Shown in pieces: positions 1-7,626 of a DNA stretch of 64,000 bases. The notes beneath the pieces are model-generated. The model saw only the letters and a program-made list of their open reading frames with translations. It ran no database searches and was not told where the DNA came from. Source of the stretch: an uncultured Shewanella sp. (GTDB taxonomy: Bacteria > Pseudomonadota > Gammaproteobacteria > Enterobacterales > Shewanellaceae). A program made the position numbers and the translations under genes. Within the stretch, counting starts at the first letter, position 1. Every line of letters begins with the position of its first letter. The stretch lies in contig NZ_CANMIO010000009.1 of assembly GCF_947497935.1 (NCBI RefSeq), forward strand, positions 124,001 through 188,000, written 5' to 3'.

Positions 1-444
1 TCGAATGGAGGAAAACACAGCTTCAAGGCACCAAAAACAGCCTCCACCGAAAGTCGCAAGCTCAAATGCAGGTTTATTTTCAACCAGTTCATCGATTGGC
101 TTGAATGTCATTGAAACCGAATTGACACAATGGCGAATATTTTTTGGCGTTAACAGTTCGCCTTCAAACACATGGCCTAAGTGCCCTTCACATTGACTAC
201 AAACAATTTCTACTCGCCTGCCATCGGCATCTATATTACGTTTAACTGCGCCTTCAATCTCATCATCAAAAGCAGGCCAACCACAATGGGCATTAAACTT
301 ACTCTCCGAGCGATATAAGGGTGCATCGCACCTCTTGCAACAATATACCCCTTGAGCATCGTGTTGATTATATTCGCCGCTAAAAGGCCTTTCTGTGCCT
401 TTATTTTCAATCACATGCTTCTCAAAATCGGTTAGTTCTCGCAT
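1..444 (-). CDS. msrBA: MsrB-MsrA fusion, methionine sulfoxide reductase (3' end beyond window)
   Basis: The minus-strand frame is open from the ATG at 444 to base 1 (148 residues) and runs off the window. Residues 1-120 are a complete MsrB domain. The zinc CxxC pairs are at about C36/C39 and C82/C85, and the catalytic cysteine is C106 in the RHCVNS segment, where the family has RYCINS. After a short linker an MsrA domain begins with GGGCFWC, putting its catalytic cysteine at C136. The protein is therefore a fusion in the order B then A. MsrA reduces the S and MsrB the R epimer of methionine sulfoxide, so one polypeptide repairs both. There is no signal peptide, which suggests a cytoplasmic enzyme. 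The rest of MsrA lies outside the window. Confidence 0.93.
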   Translation of the reverse strand, partial: MRELTDFEKHVIENKGTERPFSGEYNQHDAQGVYCCKRCDAPLYRSESKFNAHCGWPAFDDEIEGAVKRNIDADGRRVEIVCSQCEGHLGHVFEGELLTPKNIRHCVNSVSMTFKPIDELVENKPAFELATFGGGCFWCLEAVFSSIR

Positions 445-891
445 ATCACCCTCTCTGCTCTGGGTACAACTATCTACTTAAAATCAATCAATTCTAAAAA
501 GCTGATCATTCCATGTTTAGCAAACAAATAACTGCTAGCACGCCTCAATAGACCCGATACAATCACAAAATCTTTCTATATTGACTTAATTCTACTCTTT
601 ATAGGCTTGATTGACCCGTATTAGGCCATTCTAAATCAAAGACAAAAAGTCATAACTTAATCGTAAAGGTAATAAACTCGGTTTCTGTTCAATCAAATTT
701 CAACTTTTTTTATTGATTTTTATACACGAGTGTCGCCAACTAACCAGCTCAATACTAATCAGTTATTCCTCTTTAAAGCCGGACTATTCATTGGTATAAA
801 CAATCAAAGGTGTGATCTAGCTCACTCACGTTTGATTCACCTGTTACGGCTCGTTAAACTTGCCAAGGGTTTAATAATAAGAAGAATTAAT
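445..891. other. Gene-free divergent regulatory region
   Basis: This 447-base A/T-rich stretch separates msrBA (minus) from the oxygenase gene (plus). An in-frame GTG at 730 could extend the oxygenase by 54 codons, but that extension has no family resemblance and would cover the CRP-like site at 811-826. It is taken as leader and promoter DNA. No RNA gene or conserved small ORF was seen. Confidence 0.6.
811..826. promoter_or_regulatory. CRP-like binding site
   Basis: TGTGATCTAGCTCACT matches the CRP core TGTGA-N6-TCACA in nine of ten specified positions and nearly equals the ideal centre TGTGATCTAGATCACA. It is centred about 73 bases before the ATG of the 2OG-Fe(II) oxygenase, a plausible activator position. 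Confidence 0.65.
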
Positions 892-1731
892 ATGACATTA
901 GAAACAATCGATTATCGAGCCACCAATGCTGCTGAACAATTTGTAGCTTCTCTACAAGAAACTGGCTTTGGTGTGTTAACAAACCACCCCATTGATAAAG
1001 AGCTAGTAGAAAATATTTACCAAGAGTGGCACGCATTTTTTAACACCGAAGAGAAGCGAGCATTCCTGTTTAAGCCTGAAACACAAGATGGCTTCTTCCC
1101 TGCTGAAATATCAGAAACAGCAAAAGGTCATAGCGTAAAAGACATCAAAGAATACTTCCATGTTTACCCGTGGGGACGTATTCCTGAATCGTTAAAAGAC
1201 AATATTTTAAAGTATTACGATAATGCCAACGCATTAGCTTCGGAGTTACTGCAATGGGTTGAAGACTATTCGCCAGCAGAAATAAAACAGAAATTTTCAA
1301 TCGCACTGCCTAAAATGATTGAAGATAGTCAGCGAACTCTTCTGCGCGTACTGCATTACCCACCAATGTCTGGCGACGAAGAGTTGGGGGCTATTCGAGC
1401 CGCAGCTCATGAAGATATCAACCTATTAACCGTACTACCCGCCGCAAATGAGCCCGGACTTCAAGTACAGTTAAAGGATGGAAACTGGATAGATGTACCC
1501 AGTGATTTTGGCAATCTGATCATCAACATCGGCGATATGTTGCAAGAGGCTTCTGGCGGTTACTTCCCATCGACGAGTCACCGCGTCATTAACCCTGAAG
1601 GTATGGACAAGACAAAGTCACGCCTGTCGTTACCGCTTTTCTTACATCCAAACCCAGAGGTCAAATTGTCAGATAAATACACAGCCGACAGCTACCTGAT
1701 GGAACGATTAAGAGAATTAGGGGTAATTTAG
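892..1731 (+). CDS. 2OG-Fe(II) oxygenase, isopenicillin N synthase family
   Basis: The protein has 279 residues from ATG 892, where the family N-terminus begins (MTLETIDY). It has the double-stranded beta-helix signature of non-haem iron dioxygenases: H173-E-D175 in AAHEDINLL, H230 in STSHRV, and the 2-oxoglutarate-binding arginine R244 in KSRLSLP. The layout matches the isopenicillin N synthase/flavanone hydroxylase superfamily, and bacterial members of this size are usually annotated only as 2OG-Fe(II) oxygenases. The substrate is unknown. The gene stands alone between a CRP-like site and a strong terminator at 1761-1780, so it looks like a single carbon-status-regulated cistron. There is no signal peptide. 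Confidence 0.85.
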   Translation: MTLETIDYRATNAAEQFVASLQETGFGVLTNHPIDKELVENIYQEWHAFFNTEEKRAFLFKPETQDGFFPAEISETAKGHSVKDIKEYFHVYPWGRIPESLKDNILKYYDNANALASELLQWVEDYSPAEIKQKFSIALPKMIEDSQRTLLRVLHYPPMSGDEELGAIRAAAHEDINLLTVLPAANEPGLQVQLKDGNWIDVPSDFGNLIINIGDMLQEASGGYFPSTSHRVINPEGMDKTKSRLSLPLFLHPNPEVKLSDKYTADSYLMERLRELGVI

Positions 1732-1760
1732 CCTCAATAGCACTCAATAAGAGTCCAATA

Positions 1761-1780
1761 AGCGCCTTAGGGCGCTTTTT
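1761..1780 (+). terminator. Rho-independent terminator of the oxygenase gene
   Basis: Hairpin AGCGCC-TTAG-GGCGCT followed by TTTT, 30 bases after the stop codon. Confidence 0.85.
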
Positions 1781-1848
1781 GTTTGTTAAACTTAAGCAGA
1801 ACAAGGTAAAATCCCCTTAATTTAGTAATTTGATAGTAGAGCGCACAC

Positions 1849-2787
1849 ATGGCAATTCAGTGGTATCCAGGACACATGCACAAAGCACGAAAAGAGATCG
1901 AAGAGGTTATGCCTCAAGTCGATTTAGTGATCGAAGTGCTTGATGCAAGGATCCCTTACAGTAGTGAAAACCCTATGGTGCAAACGCTACGTGGTGATAA
2001 GCCATGTATTAAACTACTCAACAAATCCGACTTAGCCGATCCAGAAACTACCCAAAGATGGATTGAATATCTTGAGCGAGAGCAAGGCGTAAAGGCCATG
2101 GCTATTACTACCTTGCAGGCTTCTCAAGTTAAAAAGATCCCTGACTTATGTCGTAAGTTCGTACCAAGCCGCGACAAAATCGAAAAAGATATCCGCACTA
2201 TGATTATGGGGATCCCAAACGTGGGGAAATCTACCATTATCAATACACTCGCGGGTAGAATGATTGCTAAAACCGGTAACGAACCTGCGGTAACCAAAAC
2301 CCAACAGCGGATCAATTTACGCAACGGTATCGTACTATCTGACACCCCAGGTATTTTGTGGCCAAAAGTCGATAACGAGAAGAGCAGTTACCGCTTAGCA
2401 GTAACTGGCGCGATTAAAGATACTGCGATGGAGTACGAAGATGTTGCCATGTTTGCAGCCGAGTACTTCCTAACTGCTTATCCAGAAGCCATTGCCGAGC
2501 GTTACAAAATCAAGCAGATGCCTGATACTGACATTGAGCTACTAGAAGCGATTGGCCGTAACCGTGGTGCACTACGCCCAGGTGGAAGAATCGACCTGCA
2601 TAAAGCATCAGAAGTGTTACTGCATGACTTCCGAGCAGGCAGAATTGGCCAATTGTCACTTGAGACGCCTGAAATGGCTGAGATAGAGAAAGAAGAAGTG
2701 GCTAAATTAATGGCAGAGAAGCAAGCAAAAGAAGACGCACGTAAAGAACAAGAACGCTTAAAGCGTTCTGGTAAGCGTTTAAGCTAA
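1849..2787 (+). CDS. ylqF: Ribosome biogenesis GTPase YlqF (RbgA family)
   Basis: The 312-residue protein is a circularly permuted GTPase. The G4 motif NKSD (about residue 58) precedes the P-loop GIPNVGKST (about 122-130) and the G3 motif DTPG (about 165), the order that defines the YlqF/YawG class. RbgA in Bacillus acts late in assembly of the 50S subunit, and a similar cytoplasmic role is inferred here. The C-terminal 50 residues are rich in Lys and Glu and probably helical, which suits rRNA contact. The gene is monocistronic, with a terminator on each side. Confidence 0.93.
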   Translation: MAIQWYPGHMHKARKEIEEVMPQVDLVIEVLDARIPYSSENPMVQTLRGDKPCIKLLNKSDLADPETTQRWIEYLEREQGVKAMAITTLQASQVKKIPDLCRKFVPSRDKIEKDIRTMIMGIPNVGKSTIINTLAGRMIAKTGNEPAVTKTQQRINLRNGIVLSDTPGILWPKVDNEKSSYRLAVTGAIKDTAMEYEDVAMFAAEYFLTAYPEAIAERYKIKQMPDTDIELLEAIGRNRGALRPGGRIDLHKASEVLLHDFRAGRIGQLSLETPEMAEIEKEEVAKLMAEKQAKEDARKEQERLKRSGKRLS

Positions 2788-2804
2788 ACTCTATTTTATT
2801 AAGT

Positions 2805-2835
2805 AAAAAGGCGCTATCAAAAGCGCCTTTTTATT
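2805..2835 (+). terminator. Terminator of ylqF
   Basis: AAAAAGGCGCT, a 5-base loop, then AAGCGCCTTTTT: a GC stem with A and T tracts that could work in both directions. Confidence 0.85.
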
Positions 2836-2919
2836 TTTAAATCCATTATCTGTCTACAGATAAGTTCTCAGTATCAACAACGACTATATAGTGCCTCCGC
2901 TTCTATAGTCTCTCATCAG

Positions 2920-3408
2920 TTACAAATAACCATATTGGATCCGTCTTACAAGCTGCTCACAGCTATTCTCAAGTAAATCCAGAACCAACTCAAAGCCATC
3001 ACCTGCACCATAATATGGATCCGGCACTTCTTCATACGCTTTCTGATAACAGTCAAAGTCACAAAAATCTAAAATTAATGCCAACTTAGTCTGGTACTCA
3101 GTGGGACAGATCCGCTTCAAGTCATCAAGATTTTGCTTATCAGCCGCAAGGATCAAATCAAAATCGACGAAGTCATCTGCTTTTACCTGCCTTGCTCGCA
3201 TACCATCAAAGGCTAATCCTCGCTTGACACCTGCTGCTATCGAACGCTTATCCGGTGAATTCCCTTGGTGATAAGCAATCGTCCCTGCTGAATCTATCTC
3301 GATGTCTAACTGGGCTGCTTGTGCTTTTAATCTGAACATAGCCTCAGCCGAAGGTGAGCGACATATGTAGCCCATACATACAAATAGAACAGAAGAAATT
3401 TGTTTCAT
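2920..3408 (-). CDS. Low-molecular-weight protein-tyrosine phosphatase
   Basis: The 162-residue protein matches the LMW-PTP fold in length and motifs. The P-loop is C11-MGYIC-R17-S, and the general-acid loop VPDPYY holds D130. In the family these enzymes dephosphorylate tyrosine on proteins (Wzb/Etp type) or free small phosphoesters. One oddity is visible: the P-loop is normally CxGNxCRS, and the Asn, which orders the loop, is Tyr here. All catalytic residues are present, so the enzyme is probably active with altered loop geometry. No capsule or tyrosine-kinase gene lies nearby, so the substrate is unknown. Confidence 0.87.
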   Translation of the reverse strand: MKQISSVLFVCMGYICRSPSAEAMFRLKAQAAQLDIEIDSAGTIAYHQGNSPDKRSIAAGVKRGLAFDGMRARQVKADDFVDFDLILAADKQNLDDLKRICPTEYQTKLALILDFCDFDCYQKAYEEVPDPYYGAGDGFELVLDLLENSCEQLVRRIQYGYL

Positions 3409-3517
3409 ATCAGTATCCTAACTATGGTCTATACATTATTCAAATAGTAAGCGAAAAAGCAGGTTGTTAAAACAAATCAAATTACTTATATAAGCCTAGC
3501 TAGATAATCCTAAATTT

Positions 3518-3544
3518 TGATTATCAACAAAATCTTGATAATCA
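3518..3544. promoter_or_regulatory. Inverted repeat upstream of the nitroreductase gene
   Basis: TGATTATCAA-N7-TTGATAATCA is a perfect 10+10 inverted repeat, 94 bases before the nitroreductase start. A third GATAATC lies just upstream near 3503. The repeated GATAAT units recall Fur-box hexamers, but the spacing differs, so the regulator is uncertain. Confidence 0.45.
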
Positions 3545-3637
3545 TTCAACTCAAATGCAGTGTTTCAATCCTGAAGATAAATGTAGGATAGCCGCAACTT
3601 AATTTTGGTTTTATCTTTTTTGCATTAGGATACGAAT

Positions 3638-4294
3638 ATGACTCACCCAATTATTGCTGATCTTGAAAGCCGTTACACTGCAAAACGCTATGATGCGTCA
3701 AAGCGTATTCCTCAAGCAGATCTTGATGTTATTTATCAAGCAATGAATCTGTCTGCATCATCAATCAATTCACAACCTTGGAAGTTCATCGTAATTGAAA
3801 GCGATGAGGCTAAGCAGCGTATGCACGACACCTTTGCCAACAATTTTCAGTTTAATCAGCCGCATATCAAGTCAGCATCCCATATTGTGCTATTTGCTCA
3901 CAACCCTCACTACACTCGCGATGATTACGCAAAGGTTGTCGATAAAGGTATTGCTGATGGCCGTATGGGAATAGAAGACAGAGAGCAAGCGTTTGGCGCT
4001 TTTGCTTTCGTAGAACTCAATACTGATACAGCAGGTAACAATGCTGCTTGGACAAAGTCACAAACCTATTTAGCCTTAGGTAATACACTACATACTCTTG
4101 CGCGTTTGGGGATTGACTCAACGACTATGGAAGGCGTTGATAGTGAGTTGATTGGTGAGATTTTTAAAGAAGAGCTTGGTGGTTACCAATGTAATGTCGC
4201 TTTAGCCATGGGTTTTCATCATTCTGAAGAAGACTACAACGCTGCACTTCCTAAGTCACGCCTTGCTATGGAAGATGTAGTTCAAGTCCTTTAG
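3638..4294 (+). CDS. NfsB-like oxygen-insensitive NAD(P)H nitroreductase
   Basis: The 218-residue protein has the length and N-terminus of the NfsB/dihydropteridine reductase group: an RYTAKRYD start, then the FMN-binding SSINSQPWKFIVI segment at about 40-53. A glycine-rich stretch near the C-terminus (EELGGYQCNVALAMGFH) is where NfsB-type proteins bind FMN phosphate. These homodimeric flavoenzymes pass two electrons from NAD(P)H to nitroaromatics, quinones or pteridines. The inverted repeat at 3518-3544 suggests regulation. The gene converges on the ligase gene and shares the hairpin at 4354-4383. Confidence 0.85.
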   Translation: MTHPIIADLESRYTAKRYDASKRIPQADLDVIYQAMNLSASSINSQPWKFIVIESDEAKQRMHDTFANNFQFNQPHIKSASHIVLFAHNPHYTRDDYAKVVDKGIADGRMGIEDREQAFGAFAFVELNTDTAGNNAAWTKSQTYLALGNTLHTLARLGIDSTTMEGVDSELIGEIFKEELGGYQCNVALAMGFHHSEEDYNAALPKSRLAMEDVVQVL

Positions 4295-4353
4295 CCCTGT
4301 TGTTTAATACAACTTATACTGCTGAAGTTCATACAATTAATAGCTAAATAAAT

Positions 4354-4383
4354 TAAGGTTCGAGGCTTATCTCTCGAACCTTA
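4354..4383. terminator. Hairpin between convergent genes
   Basis: TAAGGTTCGAG-N8-CTCGAACCTTA, an 11-bp stem between the convergent nitroreductase and ligase genes. Both flanks are only moderately T-rich, so its strength is uncertain. Confidence 0.65.
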
Positions 4384-4402
4384 TCGTTCATTTCAATCAG
4401 CA

Positions 4403-5278
4403 CTACTTAGCATGTCTTACCCTTAAAAAACTCGCAAATCTTGGCGTGCCTTTTTGTGTCAGCCCGTAATATTTATATGTGACTAAGCTGCCAATCTGTG
4501 GCGGACTCTGCCTTTGTGCTTTGGTGAACCCAGTGCCTAAGTTAAAGGTGATCCCTTGTTGATTTTTAACAACTAAGGCTCCCATCATTCCACTAAAACG
4601 TCCCTTACCTGGCGTGTAACCAATGACTTTCGCTTCTGCATCATAGAAAGGTTTTAGCTTTACTATATCTTTACTGCGTCCGGATTTATAAAAAGCATTT
4701 TTCTTATGAAGCATGAGTCCTTCGCCATTTTTCGCAATGACCTCCTGTAACTCAGTTTCTAATGCTTGGTAGCTCTCTAGGTTATGCTGAGCAATCACCT
4801 TTAAGTATGGGCTGACGTCAGTCAACTCTTTTACTGCCTTTCGGTAGCGCAATTCAAAAACACTCGGCTCAGCGGGTAAGTCAAAAACCATAAACTTCAC
4901 TCTAGCCCACTCTTCATCACTCACTTTGCTCCTTCTGACAATTGCCGATACTTGCTCAAACATCCCTCTTTTAATCCATAATTCGCCATCTAACGGGTAA
5001 TTAGGAAATCCCTCTACAAACCAGTCGGGTAACGCAATTTGGCGACCGGAACGACTATACATCTCATTACCATCCCAATAGCCTCTAACACCATCGAGTT
5101 TTTCGCTTACTAAGTATTGCGTTATATCCGCTACAGACTTATCGAATGCTGATGCGAGTTGTATAGAAGGTTTATCAAGAGTTTGAATCGCTGTTTCATC
5201 GGCATAGCTAGAATTGATAGTGGTGAAATAGGCTAAACATAGCCAGAGAAATAAAGTGGTAAATCGAATTGCCAACAT
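4403..5278 (-). CDS. ligE: Exported minimal ATP-dependent DNA ligase (LigE type)
   Basis: From the ATG at 5278 the protein has 291 residues. An AAGGAG ribosome site lies 7 bases before it, better than the ATG at 5305. It begins with a signal peptide (hydrophobic residues 8-20, likely cleavage after SYA at about 26). K60 in the EKLDGVRGYW motif is the lysine that would be adenylated. Later nucleotidyltransferase motifs (DGELW, GEGLMLH, DIVKLK) and a short OB-fold follow, with no extra DNA-binding domain. This is the LigE class of Haemophilus, Neisseria and Vibrio relatives, which seals nicks in the periplasm and has been linked to uptake or handling of external DNA. Its substrate here is inferred. 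Confidence 0.88.
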   Translation of the reverse strand: MLAIRFTTLFLWLCLAYFTTINSSYADETAIQTLDKPSIQLASAFDKSVADITQYLVSEKLDGVRGYWDGNEMYSRSGRQIALPDWFVEGFPNYPLDGELWIKRGMFEQVSAIVRRSKVSDEEWARVKFMVFDLPAEPSVFELRYRKAVKELTDVSPYLKVIAQHNLESYQALETELQEVIAKNGEGLMLHKKNAFYKSGRSKDIVKLKPFYDAEAKVIGYTPGKGRFSGMMGALVVKNQQGITFNLGTGFTKAQRQSPPQIGSLVTYKYYGLTQKGTPRFASFLRVRHAK

Positions 5279-5439
5279 AATGCTGCTCCTTGCGTTAATC
5301 TGCACATCCTGTGCGATACATCTTATATTTACATATCTTGCTTGCTAAAGGTTAAGACTAGACTGACTTCTGCTATCTCGCCAAGCTCAAATGCTATTAA
5401 ACCATTAGCTAAGCTTAAGACTGCTCCCTTATGGGCTGG

Positions 5440-5475
5440 CTTTTTTGATTAACTCAAAAAAGAACATGTTATACT
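5440..5475 (+). promoter_or_regulatory. Candidate dgkA promoter with inverted repeat
   Basis: An inverted repeat CTTTTTTGA-N5-TCAAAAAAG (5440-5462) lies immediately before a TATACT -10-like hexamer at 5470-5475. The intergenic region is shared with divergent ligE. The assignment is inferred from spacing only. Confidence 0.4.
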
Positions 5476-5544
5476 GCATGAAAAATTTTAGTCATCAGCC
5501 AAAAGAACACGAATTCAAGAGGCTTTCGCACACGATGGAACACT

Positions 5545-5916
5545 ATGAAACCTGCTAACAACCATGGCATCAAACGCGTGATCAGAGCAACAGGCTTTTC
5601 AATGCAAGGTCTTAAATTGGCTTGGCAACACGAAGCGGCATTTAGGCAAGAGTTGATCTTAGCGGCCATCATGCTCCCTATTGCGCTGTTAGTTGACATC
5701 ACAACTGTTGAGCGAGTTTTACTTCTCTTGGGACTATTTGTGGTGTTGATTGTCGAGCTACTTAACTCAGCAATAGAAGCCGTTGTCGATAGAATTAGCG
5801 ATGAGCACCACCCGCTCAGTGGCCAAGCCAAAGATATTGCCTCTGCAGCTGTTTTCATGAGCCTTGTTTTTTGTGGGTTGACTTGGGCGCTTATTCTTCT
5901 TCCAAAGCTGTTTTAA
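5545..5916 (+). CDS. dgkA: Diacylglycerol kinase
   Basis: The 123-residue integral inner-membrane enzyme has the usual length for DgkA. It has an N-terminal amphipathic helix (GFSMQGLKLAWQHEAAFRQE) and three transmembrane helices at about 38-55, 57-80 and 100-120. The signature ELLNSAIEAVVDRI at about 70-84 carries the catalytic Glu and Asn. In the family it uses MgATP to phosphorylate diacylglycerol released by transfer of phosphoglycerol head groups, returning it to phospholipid synthesis. It is a single gene with its own terminator. Confidence 0.95.
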   Translation: MKPANNHGIKRVIRATGFSMQGLKLAWQHEAAFRQELILAAIMLPIALLVDITTVERVLLLLGLFVVLIVELLNSAIEAVVDRISDEHHPLSGQAKDIASAAVFMSLVFCGLTWALILLPKLF

Positions 5917-6460
5917 AAGATTTCCACAAACACCTGAAATCTTAAGCGCTAATACTTTTTTAGCGCTTTTCCGAAAGTTTAACACTAATGACTTTTATAC
6001 TGCGAAAGCGTATCTAGCTTAAACATTATCTATATATCAGCTGTATTTGAGTTTGTTGCAAGCCGTTAATTTAATCATTGCAAAGCGCTAAGTTAACAAT
6101 TCAAGCTTGCTCTAGATTGTGTGGATTTGAGCTGAGCTAAATTGAGTTCAGCCTCTCTTCCTATAGACCTATTCTCCTTTAGGCCTATCTTCCATTAGAA
6201 CAGTCAACAGCATCACTTCTTTACATAAGATTTCTACTCGCACTGACTCTCACCTACTTACTCAAGTTTAATCGTTATTTACTCGTAGAAGTTGCCCCTG
6301 CAACTGCAAACCACATCCCATTTGCACTAGATCAAATAATTTATACATTTTTTGAAACAATTAATTCACATTCATAAGGATCCTGCTATGCTAGAAAACA
6401 AATAATAAAAGCACTATTCATTTAGTTCTAATAAAAATAAGAAACACGGAGTCACTTTTA
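5917..6460. other. 544-base intergenic region
   Basis: It holds the dgkA terminator (5944-5970) and, near the far end, a promoter-like pair TTCACA-N16-TATGCT (6365-6392) with a 5' leader of about 60 bases for the outer-membrane protein gene. In between, 6150-6200 has short degenerate direct repeats (ATAGACCTATTCT, then TAGGCCTATCTTCC). No ORF or RNA structure of note was seen. Confidence 0.5.
5944..5970 (+). terminator. Terminator of dgkA
   Basis: AAGCGCTAA-N7-TTAGCGCTT, then TT, starting 27 bases after the stop. Confidence 0.8.
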
Positions 6461-7333
6461 ATGGTTAAAAGTTTCATCATTCGTAGCGCTGCCACAATGG
6501 CCTTGGTCGCGAGTCCGGTAACTTTTGCAGATAATAGCACTATTATCCGAGTGGGTGGTTTTTATGCCAACACAGACTCTACCATAGATGTAAATGATCC
6601 TATTTTAGGCAATGCATTCGCTCTCGACTTTGAAACCGATTTAAAGTTAGAAGAATCTCAGTTTTTACCGTTCTTTGAAATCTCTCATCATTTTAATGAT
6701 CGCCACACCTTATATGCAGATTGGAAACAGCTTCACCGTAGTGCCTTTGTGCAATCTGTAGAAAAGCCATTTCAATTTACTTGGGATGACACAACCTATG
6801 ACGTTAAATCTGGCATTGCACTAGATAGTACCCTCAACATAGATATCATGCGTATTGGTTATGGCTATGATATTTGGCAGGGTCATAACTATGACGTAGG
6901 TGTCTCGGTTGGTTTACATGCAATGTTTATTAAAACAGCATTTAAAGGCAACATAGGGATCTGCGATGCCGCAACAGAGAACCGCTGCCCAGACAGTATA
7001 GACATCCCTAAAGTTGTTGACGAAAAGCTCACGGCTCCACTACCCGATATTGGTATTTTTGGCCGTTATGAGTTCTATCCTGGTTTTAAATTCAATGCTC
7101 ATGCGCAATATTTTTATATCAAGCTAGACGATCTAAAAGGCGGTTTAGTCGATGTTAGAATGGGCGTTGAAGCCGCTATCAGTGAAAACTGGCATATGAC
7201 AGCAGCCTTTAATTACTACGAAGTTGACGTTGAATATGAATCGACCATTACTTCAGCAGATATCAAGATTGCCGATTACAACATCTACTACAGCTTTATC
7301 GGCCCTATGCTTTCGGTAAGCTACCAATTTTAA
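6461..7333 (+). CDS. Predicted outer-membrane beta-barrel protein of unknown function
   Basis: The 290-residue protein has a signal peptide (MVKSFIIRSAATMALVASPVTFA, cleavage about residue 23). The mature part alternates hydrophobic and polar residues in beta-strand-like stretches (RVGGFYAN, LPFFEISHHF, IMRIGYGYDIW, YEVDVEYES, MLSVSYQF). It ends in Phe after an aromatic-alternating strand, the usual BAM signal of outer-membrane barrels. A Cys pair (ICDAATENRC) near residue 170 may form a loop disulfide. The size suits an 8- to 12-strand barrel. I do not recognise the family, and no neighbour suggests a substrate. Confidence 0.7.
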   Translation: MVKSFIIRSAATMALVASPVTFADNSTIIRVGGFYANTDSTIDVNDPILGNAFALDFETDLKLEESQFLPFFEISHHFNDRHTLYADWKQLHRSAFVQSVEKPFQFTWDDTTYDVKSGIALDSTLNIDIMRIGYGYDIWQGHNYDVGVSVGLHAMFIKTAFKGNIGICDAATENRCPDSIDIPKVVDEKLTAPLPDIGIFGRYEFYPGFKFNAHAQYFYIKLDDLKGGLVDVRMGVEAAISENWHMTAAFNYYEVDVEYESTITSADIKIADYNIYYSFIGPMLSVSYQF

Positions 7334-7626
7334 AGTTATTTTTGACACGGTTAAAAGTCATTTAACCACAGCATTTCTGCGATAAAAATGGCGTTTTACG
7401 TACCCTTATCGACAAAATGCCTAAGCATCGGCCAGGTTCGTGGTGCATAACTCATATTGCTGAGCTCAGAGTTCTGATTTTTATTAGCTATTTTATTATT
7501 TTTTTAAATTCCCGAGTTCTTCAGTGGGCAAAAACATATTAGAATCAATAAAACTGCACAATCGTGTCCTCAACTCATTGCATGCACATAACAATATCAA
7601 AAACTCTTACGCAGTAAGGCACTATC

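Noticed and set aside
5..196. Plus-strand ORF of 63 residues at the left edge
   Set aside because: It is antisense to the msrBA coding frame, which has all expected catalytic motifs.
730..891. GTG start extending the oxygenase by 54 residues
   Set aside because: The extension has no family match, covers the CRP-like site, and the family N-terminus starts at ATG 892.
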